Below are positions 1 to 10,000 of a stretch of DNA of 64,000 nucleotides, in pieces. The stretch is from Nonomuraea dietziae (GTDB lineage: Bacteria; Actinomycetota; Actinomycetes; Streptosporangiales; Streptosporangiaceae): contig NZ_JACIBV010000001.1 of NCBI RefSeq assembly GCF_014195505.1, positions 806,001 to 870,000 on the forward strand. Reading direction: 5' to 3'. Positions within the stretch are counted from its first letter, which is position 1. Every line of letters starts with the position of its first letter. Position numbers and translations under genes: made by a program. The notes under the pieces were generated by a model. That model had not been told where the DNA came from, ran no database searches, and saw nothing but the letters and a program-made list of their open reading frames with translations.

Positions 1-927
1 CGGTGGATCTTCGTCATCTATCCGCCGCTCGGCCTGCTGGCCTTCGTGCTGCTCACCCTCACCCTCCACCTGCCGCGCCCCTCACCCGCCTCGCGCCCGC
101 CCCTCGACTACGCCGGAACCCTCACGCTGGCGGCCGCGGTGATCGGCGTCGTCCTGCTCGGCCAGACCCGCCAGCCCGCCTGGCTGCTGCTCGCCCTGGC
201 CGCAGCCGCCGCCTGGCTCGTCTCCGCCACCAGGGCCGCCGACCCGGTCCTGCCGCTACGGCTGTTTCGCGACCGCGCCTTCTCCGTCCCGGTGGCCATC
301 AGCTTCCTGATCGGCTTCGCCCTGTTCGGCACCCTCACCTACCTGCCCTCCTTCCTGCAGATCGCGCTCGGCGCCGCAGCCGCGCATGCCGGCCTGGTGG
401 TGACCGCGCTCATGGCCGGCGTGCTGGCCACCACCGTCGTCTCCGGCCGCCTCATCACCAGGACCGGCCGCTACCGGCCCTACCCGATCGCGGGAACCGC
501 GATGGCGGCCGCGGGACTGGCGCTGCTGGCCGTGCTGTCGGCAGGGCTCGGGACCGGCGCACTGAGGCCGGGCGCGGCCGTGGCCGCGCTCAGCGCGGCG
601 ATGGCGGTGACAGGGCTCGGCGTCGGGCTGGTCATGCAGGTGATGGTGCTGGCCGCGCAGAACGCCGTCGGCTACGCCGACCTGGGCGCGGCGACCTCCG
701 CTGTCACCTTCCTGCGCCAGATCGGCGCCTCGGCCGGGGTCGCGGTGGCCGGCACGCTGATCACCTGGCGGCTGGAGAGCGCACCCTCGCAGAGCGCGGC
801 GCTCGGCGAGGCGATGCCGCTGGTGTTCGCCCTGATGGCGCCGCTGCTCGGGGTGGCGTTCGCGCTGGCGCTCGTCCTGCCCGCCCGCCCGTTGCGCACC
901 ACCGCGCATGTGCAGGAGCCCGCATGA
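1..927 (+). CDS. MFS drug exporter, C-terminal part (5' end outside window)
   Basis: The open frame enters from the left edge, so the N-terminal half is missing. The visible ~308 residues hold long alternating hydrophobic stretches (VIGVVLLGQ, WLLLALAAAAAWLV, GVLATTVV, VAVAGTLITW) and short charged loops, as in the second half of the 14-helix DHA2 (EmrB/QacA) exporters. The segment PVLPLRLFRDRAFSVPVAISFLIG is typical of the loop before the C-terminal helices of this family. A TetR regulator follows 121 bp downstream on the same strand, a usual partner for such exporters. Substrate unknown. The MFS call is firm; the DHA2 subclass is inference. Confidence 0.85.
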   Translation, partial: RWIFVIYPPLGLLAFVLLTLTLHLPRPSPASRPPLDYAGTLTLAAAVIGVVLLGQTRQPAWLLLALAAAAAWLVSATRAADPVLPLRLFRDRAFSVPVAISFLIGFALFGTLTYLPSFLQIALGAAAAHAGLVVTALMAGVLATTVVSGRLITRTGRYRPYPIAGTAMAAAGLALLAVLSAGLGTGALRPGAAVAALSAAMAVTGLGVGLVMQVMVLAAQNAVGYADLGAATSAVTFLRQIGASAGVAVAGTLITWRLESAPSQSAALGEAMPLVFALMAPLLGVAFALALVLPARPLRTTAHVQEPA

Positions 928-1048
928 CTTTCGTGACAGCCTCGCAGGAGCTCCGAGCAGGAACCGCGCACCGGCCGGCCGGTGACGTGGACGGCTCCAC
1001 CGCAGCCGCGCCCGCTTCCTAAGATCAGGGCATGGTGAGGATCCAGGC

Positions 1049-1636
1049 ATGGTGACCGACCACCGCAAGCAGCCCAGGCGCAGAGGCGAGGCGCTCAACG
1101 CCGCCATCTTCGAGGCCGTGCTGGCCGAGCTGGCCGAGGTCGGCTACGCCAGGATGACCATGGAGCGGGTCGCCGAACGAGCAAGGACGGGCAAGGCGTC
1201 GCTGTATCGGCGCTGGCCCAACCGCATGGAGCTGGCGATGGAGGCCGTCTACCACGCGATGCCCGACCCTGCCTGCCCCGCGCAGACCGGCAGCCTGCGC
1301 GGCGACCTGCTGACGCTGCTGCGCAGCCAGGCCGAGCTGCTGGCCGGGCCCGCGGGGGAGGCGCTGCGCGGGCTGCTGTCGGAGGTGCTGTCGGACGCCT
1401 CCAGAATGGCCGAGCTGCGCCGCCTGTCGCACGGCAGCAGCAGGCAGGCGATGGGCGAGGTGGCACGCAGGGCCGTCGAGCGGGGCGAGATCGAAGCCTC
1501 GGCGGTGACGCCGCGCCGGCTGGAGGTGGGGCAGGCGATGCTGCGCCACCAGTTCCTCTCGCACGGCGTGCCGATCGCCGACGAGGTGATCGTGGAGATC
1601 GTGGACGAGGTGCTGCTGCCGCTGCTGTCGCGCTGA
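1049..1636 (+). CDS. TetR/AcrR family transcriptional regulator
   Basis: 195 residues, the usual TetR length. Residues ~14-60 form the N-terminal helix-turn-helix DNA-binding domain, with the family pattern of a small-residue helix followed by GKASLYRRWPNRMEL, equivalent to the recognition helix and the conserved Tyr-Arg/His-hydrophobic-x-x-Lys/Arg segment. The rest is a helical ligand-binding domain (TetR_C type). It follows the MFS exporter on the same strand and is likely its repressor or a local regulator; that link is inferred from position only. The ATG at 1049 places the HTH at the normal distance from the N-terminus. Confidence 0.88.
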   Translation: MVTDHRKQPRRRGEALNAAIFEAVLAELAEVGYARMTMERVAERARTGKASLYRRWPNRMELAMEAVYHAMPDPACPAQTGSLRGDLLTLLRSQAELLAGPAGEALRGLLSEVLSDASRMAELRRLSHGSSRQAMGEVARRAVERGEIEASAVTPRRLEVGQAMLRHQFLSHGVPIADEVIVEIVDEVLLPLLSR

Positions 1637-1639
1637 AAC

Positions 1640-2143
1640 CCTCCGGGCGGCGATGCCGGCGACCGAGCAGCCTTCGCCGGTCACCCGCAGCACGTCGATC
1701 TCGCGGTCGGTGAGCGGGCAGTCGTCGATGACGGCGAGGGCGGAGACATCCGGGTCGATCCATCGCCCGCCCGCGTGCAGGGTCTTGATGACCGAGCAGC
1801 TGGGCGATGACGAGGGGGCCCACGATCGAGATGCTGTAGAAGGCCGACCTGCCGTCGACCACCAGCACCCCGAGGCCCCTACGGCCGCTGCGGCGATGAG
1901 GCACGGAAGCGCGACGCGGGAGATGTCGCGCGCCGCCCGCCGGACGAAGACCACCAAGACCGCCACCACGCCCAGCCCCAGGACCAAGGCCTGCCACCAG
2001 GTACGGGCGTCGATCACCACCACCAGCGCCCCCACGGCGGCGAGCAGGGGTAGGAACATGACGAGATTGAGCGTGCGCAGCCGTCCCCGCGTCTTCTCCG
2101 TGTGCTCCCGACTCGTGTGTTCCGGTTTCGTGGGCGCCCTCAC
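1640..2143 (-). pseudogene. Composite remnant: sensor kinase membrane domain joined to response-regulator HTH
   Basis: Read on the minus strand from a possible GTG at 2143, the first ~115 codons encode hydrophobic helices (LVMFLPLLAAVGALVVVI, ALVLGLGVVAVLVVFV) like the N-terminal membrane domain of DesK-type histidine kinases. The reading continues in a second frame (SAFYSISIVGPLVIAQLL), so there is a frameshift. At about 1792 the sequence becomes the tail of a NarL/LuxR response regulator (VIKTLHAGGRWIDPDVSA, then PLTDREIDVLRVTGEG and SVAGIAARR). The catalytic kinase core and the receiver domain are absent. The remnant ends abruptly at the 3' end of the TetR gene. It looks like a two-component pair collapsed by an internal deletion. 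Confidence 0.6.
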
Positions 2144-2254
2144 CCCTCCCCCCGGCCGCCGGAGCCGCAGGCCGAGCCGCGGCACCGCCAACGCGCCCGT
2201 CACCGGGCAGAGCGCGACGACGACGGCCGAGTCGACCGCCGCCACAACACGCGC

Positions 2255-2401
2255 CGAGATATGGGGTCCATGGTCGCCGAGATGATGCGCCGCAGCGGGT
2301 CGATCTGGCCCGCCGTGGCCGTCCACACCGTCAACAACCTGGCCCTGCCGATGCTGGTGCTCCTCACCGCAACCACCGGGCCGGCAACGGCGGCGGGCTG
2401 A
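2255..2401 (+). pseudogene. CPBP (CAAX protease-like) C-terminal fragment
   Basis: About 46 codons starting near 2261 read VAEMMRRSGSIWPAVAVHTV followed by NNLALPMLVLL. This matches the last conserved helix of CPBP intramembrane proteases (R-x-G-S-h-W-x-x-h-h-x-H-x-h-N-N). The glutamate-containing motifs that should precede it are missing; the upstream codons in this frame are arginine/proline-rich shadow sequence. It is a truncated gene end lying back to back with the kinase remnant, so 1640-2401 appears to be a deletion scar. No start codon with a ribosome binding site is apparent. Confidence 0.5.
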
Positions 2402-2503
2402 CATGCCACCACGGTGAGGCGAACGCGCGCGGACCTGAGGTCCTCACGGTCGACGGCGAGCGGTTCGCGGCTGCCCGCCGCCGGCGGCGGGTATAGGCCC
2501 TGC

Positions 2504-3331
2504 ATGAACATCCAGTCCCTGGACAGCGATCTGGGCCGCAGCGTCCTGCGGATGGAACGCCCGCTGCCGCACCCCATGCACGCGGTGTGGCGGGCCCTGA
2601 CCGACCGCGCCGTGCTGGCCCGCTGGTTCCCCGCCGACCTGCGCATCGACGACCCCATGCCGGGCGGCAAGGTGGTCTTCGACTTCGGCGCAGGCGAGCG
2701 CGCCATGATCGGGATGGTCACCGACTTCGAGCCGCCCCGCCTGCTGGCCTACACCTGGGAGGGCGACCACCTGCGCTGGCAGGTGCGCCCAGGGGCGCTG
2801 ACGCTGGCCCACACCTTCGACGACAGGGCGGGCGCGGCCAGCTTCGCCGCGGGCTGGCACACCTGCCTGCGGATCCTGGCCGCCGAACTGGCCGGCCAGC
2901 CCGCCCCCGAGGCGGAGGACACCGCCGAACTGCACGACGCCTTCGTCAACGAGTTCGGGCTCGACGAGCCGGAGTTCGGCCCCGACTCGGTGCGCCTGGA
3001 ACGCCAGCTGACCAGGAGCGCCGAACTGGTGTGGCGGGAGCTGACGGCGGGCCTGCAGGTGCGCGCCGACGGCCCGGTCCCGGCCGGCTTCACCTGCGAG
3101 CCCATCCCCGCGGGCAACGTCGCCGAGGTCGAGCCCGAGCGCAGACTCCTCTACTACACCCCCGACGGCACAGTGGCCTGGGAGCTGGGCCAGGGCACCG
3201 GGCAGGGCGCACGCCTGGTCCTGACCCACAGCGGAACCTCCGCCGCAGGACGTGAGCTGGCCGCCTCGGCCTGGCGCGAACACCTGAGGCAGCTGGCCGA
3301 CCGGCTCAGGCGGCTGCCGGCTGAAGGGTGA
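2504..3331 (+). CDS. SRPBCC/AHSA1-type protein
   Basis: 275 residues. Residues ~10-130 carry the START-like SRPBCC pattern seen in AHSA1 proteins: PLPHPMHAVWRALTDRAVLARWFPADLRIDDPMPGGKVVFDF, with a later hydrophobic strand and W-H-T-C-L-R-I-L in the C-terminal helix. A second half (from ~155) repeats a similar beginning (LTRSAELVWRELT), suggesting a duplicated or extended fold. The family binds hydrophobic ligands; the ligand here is unknown. The ATG at 2504 was chosen because it precedes the first conserved strand; a GTG at 2414 would add an unconserved arginine-rich leader. The 3' end overlaps the convergent DUF4037 gene by 26 bp. Confidence 0.8.
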   Translation: MNIQSLDSDLGRSVLRMERPLPHPMHAVWRALTDRAVLARWFPADLRIDDPMPGGKVVFDFGAGERAMIGMVTDFEPPRLLAYTWEGDHLRWQVRPGALTLAHTFDDRAGAASFAAGWHTCLRILAAELAGQPAPEAEDTAELHDAFVNEFGLDEPEFGPDSVRLERQLTRSAELVWRELTAGLQVRADGPVPAGFTCEPIPAGNVAEVEPERRLLYYTPDGTVAWELGQGTGQGARLVLTHSGTSAAGRELAASAWREHLRQLADRLRRLPAEG

Positions 3332-4349
3332 GCACGGCGGCGGTCACCGCTCTGGCGCGGGCCGGATGGGTGAGGATCTCGACGCTGTCGCACATCTGGT
3401 CGACGCTGCCGCACAGCGCAAGCGCCCGCACCTGCGGGTCGCCGATGGACTCCAGCAGCGCCTCGGCCAGGCGTCCGCCGTCGATCACCTGGAAGGGCCG
3501 GTCATGGAAGGGCCGCACCGACGTCTCGACGGGGCCGGTGAGCGCGATCCTGTTGTGCACGGCGGCCAGCCGCTCGTAGGCGGCGCTGAGAGCCGCCTCC
3601 CGATCCCGCCAAGTGCGGGCGGCCAGCGCCGCCCCCAGGGCCTCGCCGAGCTCGGCGGCGCCCGGCAGGCGAGCCAGCGCGCTGCCGAGCCACTTGGCGT
3701 AGGGGGGATAGCGTCGCCGTTGCAGCAGCGCCAGCCGCATCACCTCCCTGACCAGCCGCCCGCCCAGCGTCGCCGAGCCGAGCTCGTCGCCCACCTCGGC
3801 GCACCGGCCGGGAAAGGACTCCTCCTGCCCGATGCGCTGCCACTGGCAGGCCAGCACGTACCGCCACAGGTCGTCGGGATACCAGCGCAGCGCCGCCCGC
3901 ACCCGGTTCAGCTCCTCCAGCCCGTCGTGGAAGACCTCCCCGCACGTCACCTCGGCCAGCGCCTGCCACGGCGCCGACAACCAGTCCAGCGGCGTGATCG
4001 GCCCCCGCGGGTCGAAGCCCAGCCGTGAGCTGAGCCAGCCGCCCAGCTCGGCCACCCGCACCCCGTGACGCACCTGGCCGTGCTGGGCGAACACGGTCGG
4101 ATAGCCGCGAAAGAAGGAGGGAAGTCCCGCCTCGACCGCCGCCTCGGCCTCGGCGGCGGCGCCGGGCGGCACGAACAGCAGCACGCGAGGACCCCAGTCG
4201 TGGTCGGCGCTGCGCTGGGTGTCGAAGGCCAGCACCTCCGAGCCGGGACCGATCAGGGCGGCACTGTGCGGGATATCGGCGACGAGCGGCGCCACCACGT
4301 CGGCGTAGTAGGCGCGGCTCAGCTCAAGACCAGGAACAAAACCGGACAT
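3306..4349 (-). CDS. DUF4037 domain protein with nucleotidyltransferase-like N-terminus
   Basis: 347 residues from the ATG at 4349 (MSGFVPGLELSRAYY). Early in the protein, ALIGPGSEVLAFDTQRSADHDWGPRV matches the nucleotidyltransferase-fold signature of DUF4037 proteins (G-S/P-G-S ... D-x-x-x-S-x-D-H-D-W-G-P-R). The remainder is helical, with the family's aromatic stretches (WYPDDLWRYVLACQWQRIGQEE, RRRYPPYAKWLGSAL). The family may transfer nucleotides to small molecules or proteins, but no substrate is established. The gene runs alone toward the SRPBCC gene, overlapping its last 26 bp, and is divergent from the DUF3817 gene. Confidence 0.82.
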   Translation of the reverse strand: MSGFVPGLELSRAYYADVVAPLVADIPHSAALIGPGSEVLAFDTQRSADHDWGPRVLLFVPPGAAAEAEAAVEAGLPSFFRGYPTVFAQHGQVRHGVRVAELGGWLSSRLGFDPRGPITPLDWLSAPWQALAEVTCGEVFHDGLEELNRVRAALRWYPDDLWRYVLACQWQRIGQEESFPGRCAEVGDELGSATLGGRLVREVMRLALLQRRRYPPYAKWLGSALARLPGAAELGEALGAALAARTWRDREAALSAAYERLAAVHNRIALTGPVETSVRPFHDRPFQVIDGGRLAEALLESIGDPQVRALALCGSVDQMCDSVEILTHPARARAVTAAVLTLQPAAA

Positions 4350-4524
4350 CATTCGTTCAACTGTGCCTGAGCGGTCCCGGAACCTCACCCGGTTTTCTCC
4401 CCCGCCGCCCAGAGCAGCCGGGCCGCCCGGCAGGCCTCCCTGCAGGCGGCCCGGATGACCTGGCGGCCCACCCTGCCCCTAGGCTGGCCTGCGCACCACC
4501 ACACCAGCGAAAGGGTCGCCTCCT

Positions 4525-4860
4525 GTGCTCCGCCTGTTCCGCGCCGTCGCCATCGCCGAAGCCTGCTCCTGGGTCGGCCTGCTGGCCGGCATGTACGTCA
4601 AATACATCGCGCAGGCCGGCGAGCTCGGCGTGAAGATCTTCGGGCCCGTCCACGGCGGCCTGTTCGTGCTCTACCTCGCCGCGGTGCTGCTGCTGGCCCG
4701 CCAGGAGGGCTGGAGCAGAGCCACCACCGTGCTCGGCCTGGCCTGCTCGGTGCCGCCGCTGGCCACCGTCTGGTTCGAACGCCGCCAGCAGCGCCGAAGG
4801 AGCCACCAGGGCGAGCCTCAGACGGCCACCTCGGTCGCCGCCACCGGCAGCCGGCGATAG
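4525..4860 (+). CDS. DUF3817 small integral membrane protein
   Basis: 111 residues with three predicted membrane helices: ~5-27 (FRAVAIAEACSWVGLLAGM), ~45-60 (VHGGLFVLYLAAVLLLA) and ~68-82 (TTVLGLACSVPPLATVWF). The order A-x-x-E-x-x-S-W in helix 1 and G-x-x-H-G in the middle is typical of DUF3817. Function unknown; the family is common in Actinobacteria. The last 43 bp overlap the 3' end of the convergent acetyltransferase gene, so the arginine/serine-rich tail is probably unconserved. Confidence 0.8.
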   Translation: MLRLFRAVAIAEACSWVGLLAGMYVKYIAQAGELGVKIFGPVHGGLFVLYLAAVLLLARQEGWSRATTVLGLACSVPPLATVWFERRQQRRRSHQGEPQTATSVAATGSRR

Positions 4861-5561
4861 CCGAGCCGCTCGTAGACGGCCAGCGCGGCGGCGTTGTGGT
4901 CATCGACCATCAGCGCCGCCCTGCCGTGCGCGGCCACCAGCCTGCCGCTCAACCACCTGCACACCCGCGCGGCCAGCCCCCTGCCCCGAAGGGCGGCGTC
5001 GGTGGCCACCCCCGCCAAGAACCCGACCGACGGCGCGCTCCACGCGTCAGCGGCCACGGCCGCCAGCCTGCCCTCCACCCGCAGCCCCGCCCACCGCGTC
5101 ACCCCCGGCCTGCCGGGAGCGGCATAGGAGTCGGGGGCGTGGACGGCCAGCAGCTTGGAGATCTCCTCATCGAAGGAGCCCTCCAGCCACGACACCCCGT
5201 CGGCGGGACCCACCGGCACATGGTCCAGACTCATCCAGGAAAAGCCCGCCACCCACCGCAGCGGCTCGACCTCGGCCACCACGCGCCGCATCAGCTCCGC
5301 CTCACCCAGCGGGCGAAAGCCGGGGCCCACCTCGGCCAGCGCGTGCCGTACCAACGTGGCGGCCTGCGCCGGCGCCCCCCACACCGCCAGCCTGTCACGC
5401 AGCGACACCCCCGGGCCCGCGGCCACCACCGCCTCGCCCGACGACTCCCGAACAGCCCACGCCCTGGCGCCGCCACGCAGATCCTGAGCCGCCCACACCA
5501 CCAGGTCGTCGTCGCCGCACGCGTCCGCCACCTGCTCCAGCGAGGTCAGCTCGACGATCAC
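4818..5561 (-). CDS. GNAT family N-acetyltransferase
   Basis: 247 residues. The C-terminal half carries the GNAT acetyl-CoA binding motif A (VGFLAGVATDAALRGRGLAARVCRWL, i.e. V-x-T-x-x-x-x-R-G-x-G) and the later D-x-N-A-A-A-L-A-V-Y-E-R-L-G-Y-R segment. The N-terminal ~110 residues are a divergent, possibly degenerate second GNAT-like lobe. Its GTG start overlaps the TGA stop of purB (GTGA, 5558-5561), so it is translationally coupled to purB. Substrate unknown. Confidence 0.88.
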   Translation of the reverse strand: MIVELTSLEQVADACGDDDLVVWAAQDLRGGARAWAVRESSGEAVVAAGPGVSLRDRLAVWGAPAQAATLVRHALAEVGPGFRPLGEAELMRRVVAEVEPLRWVAGFSWMSLDHVPVGPADGVSWLEGSFDEEISKLLAVHAPDSYAAPGRPGVTRWAGLRVEGRLAAVAADAWSAPSVGFLAGVATDAALRGRGLAARVCRWLSGRLVAAHGRAALMVDDHNAAALAVYERLGYRRLPVAATEVAV

Positions 5562-6988
5562 AGGATGGCGCCGGGCGCGTAGCCGGCCGCCTGCGGGTAG
5601 CGGGCCACGATCTCCCCCACCCGCTGCGAGACCGACTCGACCTGGTCGGCCGCCGCGCCCGTGAAGGAGACCCTGTCGGCCAGCAACGCCTGTAGCTGCG
5701 CCTCATCCAGCGGGAAACGCTCGTCGCCGCCCAGCCGCTCCAGCAGCCTGTTGGCCTGCCCCTGCGAGCGCATCGCCAGCGCCGAGGCCACCGCGTGCTC
5801 CTTGATCAGCTCGTGCGCCTGCTCGCGGCCCACCCCGGCCCGCACCGCGGCCATCAGCATCTTGGTCGTACCCAGGAACGGCAGATAGCGATCCAGCTCG
5901 GCCGAGATGACCGCGGGGAAGGCACCGAACTCGGCCAGCACCGTCAGCATCGTCTCCACCAGCCCGTCGAAGGCGAAGAACGCGTCCGGCAGCGCCACCC
6001 TGCGCACCACCGAGCACGACACGTCGCCCTCGTTCCACTGATCGCCGGCCAGCTCACCGGTCATCGACGCATACCCGCGCAGAATCACCGTCAGGCCGTT
6101 GACCCGCTCGCACGAGCGGGTGTTCATCTTGTGCGGCATCGCCGACGAGCCGACCTGCCCCTCCTTGAACCCCTCGGTGACCAGCTCGTGCCCGGCCATC
6201 AGCCGGATCGTCTTGGCCAGCGAACTCGGCGCGGCTGCCAACTGCACCAGCGCCGTGACCACCTCGAAGTCCAGCGAACGCGGATAGACCTGCCCCACGC
6301 TGGTGAAGCGCCGCTCGAAGCCCAGGTGCGCGGCCACCTGCTCCTCCAGCGCCGCCAGCTTGGCCCGGTCGCCGCCCAGCAGGTCGAGCATGTCCTGCGC
6401 GGTGCCGACAGGACCCTTGATGCCGCGCAGCGGGTAGCGGCCGATCAGCTCCTCCAGCCGCGCGAAAGCCACCAGCAGCTCGTCGGCCGCCCCGGCGAAA
6501 CGCTTGCCCAGCGTCGTGGCCTGCGCGGCCACGTTGTGCGAACGGCCCGCCATCACCGTCGCCTCGTGCTCCTCGGCCAGCGAGGCCAGCCGCGCCAGCA
6601 ACGCCACCGCCCGATCACGCACCAGCAGCAGGCTGTCGCGGATCTGCAACTGCTCGACGTTCTCGGTCAGGTCACGCGAGGTCATGCCCTTGTGCACGTG
6701 CTCATGCCCGGCCAGCGCGTTGAACTCCTCGATGCGGGCCTTCACATCGTGCCTGCTGACCCGCTCCCGCTCGGCGATGGAGGCCAGATCGACCTGCTCG
6801 ACGACCTTCTCGTAGTCGTCGATCGCCTGCTGCGGCACCGCGACGCCCAACTGCGCCTGCGCCCTCAACACCGCCAGCCACAGCCGCCGCTCGGCGACCA
6901 CCTTGTACTCGGGAGACCACAGGCGGGCCAGCTCGCCAGAGGCGTAGCGGGCGGCCAGAACATTGGGGATCAACGGCTTGGACGTCAC
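5558..6988 (-). CDS. purB: Adenylosuccinate lyase
   Basis: 476 residues from a GTG at 6988 (start VTSKPLIPNVLAARYAS). It converts SAICAR to AICAR and adenylosuccinate to AMP in purine synthesis (cytosolic homotetramer by family knowledge). The fumarase/aspartase superfamily signature is present as GSSAMPHKMNTRSCERV; a substrate-binding segment is TSRDLTENVEQLQIRDSLLL, and AGRSHNVAAQATTLGKRFA matches the catalytic-histidine region. Length agrees with actinobacterial PurB. An upstream ATG at 7063 would include the terminator hairpin, so the GTG is preferred. The acetyltransferase at 4818-5561 is coupled downstream. Confidence 0.96.
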   Translation of the reverse strand: MTSKPLIPNVLAARYASGELARLWSPEYKVVAERRLWLAVLRAQAQLGVAVPQQAIDDYEKVVEQVDLASIAERERVSRHDVKARIEEFNALAGHEHVHKGMTSRDLTENVEQLQIRDSLLLVRDRAVALLARLASLAEEHEATVMAGRSHNVAAQATTLGKRFAGAADELLVAFARLEELIGRYPLRGIKGPVGTAQDMLDLLGGDRAKLAALEEQVAAHLGFERRFTSVGQVYPRSLDFEVVTALVQLAAAPSSLAKTIRLMAGHELVTEGFKEGQVGSSAMPHKMNTRSCERVNGLTVILRGYASMTGELAGDQWNEGDVSCSVVRRVALPDAFFAFDGLVETMLTVLAEFGAFPAVISAELDRYLPFLGTTKMLMAAVRAGVGREQAHELIKEHAVASALAMRSQGQANRLLERLGGDERFPLDEAQLQALLADRVSFTGAAADQVESVSQRVGEIVARYPQAAGYAPGAIL

Positions 6989-7030
6989 GTTGCCCCAGTG
7001 TATGGGGCCCGCCCCCCGCACATGCGAAAG

Positions 7031-7059
7031 GGGGGGCGGCCCCGCAGGAACCGCCCCCC
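7031..7059 (-). terminator. Rho-independent-like terminator between RND exporter and purB
   Basis: On the minus strand GGGGGGCGG and CCGCCCCCC form a perfect 9-bp GC stem (arms 7051-7059 and 7031-7039) with an 11-nt loop, followed by a short T run (CTTTCG). It lies 20 bp after the stop of the RND gene and about 40 bp before the purB start, so it would separate the two transcripts. Confidence 0.7.
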
Positions 7060-7079
7060 TCATCGTTCACGCTCCGGCG

Positions 7080-10000
7080 CTAGGCCGGGGCGCCCACCTT
7101 CTCCTTGGCGTGCGCCGGCGCGGCCGGAGTGCGACGCAGCCGCTCCTTGGTCCGCTCCACCATCGTGTACAGCGTCGGCACCAGCACCAGCGTCAGCAGC
7201 GTCGAGGAGATCAGCCCGCCGATCACCACGATCGCCAGCGGCTGGGAGATGAACCCGCCCGAGCCCGTCACCCCCAGCGCCATCGGCGCCAGCGCGCCGA
7301 TCGTGGCCACCGCGGTCATCAGGATCGGCCGCAGCCTGCGCCTGCCACCCTCGATGACCGCCTCCACCACGCCCATGCCCTGCTCGCGGTACTGGTTGAT
7401 CAGGTCGATCAGCACGATCGCGTTCGTCACCACGATGCCGATCAGCATCAGCATGCCGATCAGCGCGGGCACACCCATCGGCGTCCCCGTCGCCAGCAGA
7501 AGCCCGATCGCGCCCGTCGCCGCGAACGGCACCGACACCAACAGGATCAGCGGCTGCACGAAACTCCTGAACGCCGCCACCATGATCATGAAGACGATCG
7601 CGATCGCCGCCACCATCGCCAGCCCCAGGTCGGCGAATGCGTCAGCCTGATCGGCCGACACCCCGCCGATCGTGTACGCGGCACCCGCCGGCAGCGCCAG
7701 CGCGTCGAGCTTGGCCGTCAGCGTCTGCGTCACGCTGCCCAGGTCGCTGGCGGCCGCCTTGGCCGACACCGTCGCCGAACGCTCACCGTCGATCCTGGAG
7801 ATCTGCGTCGGCCCGTCCACCTGCGACACCTTCGCCACCTGCGACACCTTGATCGGCCCGACCTTGAGGTCCTCGACCTCCTCCACATCCGCGGGCGCGT
7901 CGTCGCCACGCAGGATCAGATCGCTGGCGATGCCGTCCAAAGTCAGCTGACCCAGCGGCGCGCCACGGAAGGCCTGCGCCACCGCCTGCCCGACCTGCGC
8001 CTCGGTCACGCCCTTCTCGGCGGCCTTCTCCCTGTCGACGGCCACCTCGATCCGCGGCGCGCTGCCCTCCAGGTTGGAGGAGACGTCACGCAACTGCGGC
8101 AGCTCACCCATCGCCGCCTTCACCTGCTCGGCCGCGCGGCCCAGCGTCTGCGAGTCCGGCGCCTGCACGATCACGTCGATGGAGTCGGAGGCGAAGCCGC
8201 CGCCGCCCTGCCCGCCGACCGTCACCTCACCCACACCCGACAGCTCCTTCAGCTCGGCACGCAGCCGCTCCTGCAGCGCCGCCGTGTCCGCGCCCTCCTC
8301 GGCCGTCAGCGAGTACGACACCCGATCGGCGCCGCCGCCCGTGCCGCCCATCATGGCGTTGCCGCCGCCGACGTTGACCTGGTAGGAACGCACACCCTCC
8401 AACCCGGCCAGCACCCGCTCCACCTTCTTGGCCGCCGCGTCGGTCGTGGCCAGATCCGTGCCCACCGGCATCCGCTGGCTCACCGAGATCGTGTCCTGGC
8501 CCGAGGAGTCGATGAAGTTGGTCTCCAGCCTGCCCGCCAGGCCCATCGTCGCGGCGAAGACCACCACACCGATCAGCACCGTCACCAGACGGCGACGCGT
8601 GGCGAACCGCAACACCGGCAGGTACATGCGCTGCAGCGGGCTGCGCAGCTCCTTGGCCTCGGCCGCCTCCCTGACCGCCCTGGCCTCCTCAGGCTCCAGC
8701 GCCGGCGCCTTCAAGAACCAGTAGGCCAGCACCGGGATGACCGTCAGCGACACCAGCAACGAGGCCAGCAGCGCCACCGTCACCGTGACCGCGAACGGCG
8801 CGAACAGCTCACCCACCATGCCGCCCACGAACGCGATCGGCGCGAACACCGCCACCGTCGTCAGCGTCGAGGCCGTCACCGCGCCCGACACCTCACGCAC
8901 CGCCGCGGTCACCGCCGTCCGTTTCGGCTCTCCGTACCCCAGATGCCGCTTGATGTTCTCCAGCACCACGATCGAGTCGTCGACCACCCGGCCCACCGCG
9001 ATCGTCAGCGCGCCCAGCGTCAGCATGTTCAGCGAGTAGTCACCCGCCCACAACGCGATCAACGCGATCACCACCGACAGCGGGATCGACACCGCCGTCA
9101 CCAGCGTCGAGCGCACCGACAGCAGGAACACCAAGATGACCAGCACCGCGAACGCCAGACCCAGCAGACCCTCGGTCGTCAGCGACTCGATCGAACGCTC
9201 CACGTACGGCGCCTGATCGAAGATCACCGTCACCGCCGCGCCACCGAGCGCCGCCCCCAGCTCCGGCAGCCTGTCGCGTACGGCATGCGAGATGCTCACC
9301 GCGTTGCCGTCCGGCGTCATCGTCACCGACACGCCCAGGCTCGGCTCGCCGTTGGTCCGCGTCAGTGTCGTGGCCTCGGCCTTGCGCCGCTCCACCTTCG
9401 CCACCTCGCCCAGCTTCACCGGCTTGGGCGGCTTCGGCGCGACAGCAGGCGTGGCCGGGCTGGCCGGGTTCGCCTGCGGCCGGCCGGGCTGGGCGAACTG
9501 GCCGGTGGGCCTGGCCGTCTGCTGCTGAGAGGCCTGCGGCGCAACCTGCTGCGGCGCGGGCGTCAGATACAGGTCCTTCAGCGCCTCGATCGAGTCGACC
9601 CGCTCGCCCACCTGGACCGTCAGCGACTTTCCGTCCTCGCTCAGCGTGCCGGCCGGGACCGGCGTGCCGTTCGCCTTCAGCACCTCAGGGATCTGCGCGG
9701 GCGACACACCCTTCTTCGCCATCTTCTTGGCGTCGGGCGTGATCACCACCTCTTCGTCCCTGGCGCCGGTGACATCGGCCTCGCGCACCCCCTCGATGCC
9801 CTGCAGCTCCGGCACCATGACGCGGCGCAGCCTGTCGGCCATCTGCCGCTCGTCACCGCCGTCGCCCACCGCCAGCACCAGCACCGGGATGTCGTCGGTG
9901 TTGCCCGCCACCACCTGCGGGTCGACCCCGTCGGGCAGCGGAATACGGCTGACGGCCTGCTGCATCTTGGCCAGCGAGTCGTCGATGTCGGTGCCGTAGG

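Noticed and set aside
3..1022. Long arginine/proline-rich ORFs overlapping the MFS gene on the plus strand
   Set aside because: They have no domains and are out-of-frame readings of the real MFS frame, which continues hydrophobically through the left edge.
7031..7059. A possible start of purB further upstream (ATG at 7063)
   Set aside because: It would translate through the terminator hairpin; the GTG at 6988 fits the PurB N-terminus.
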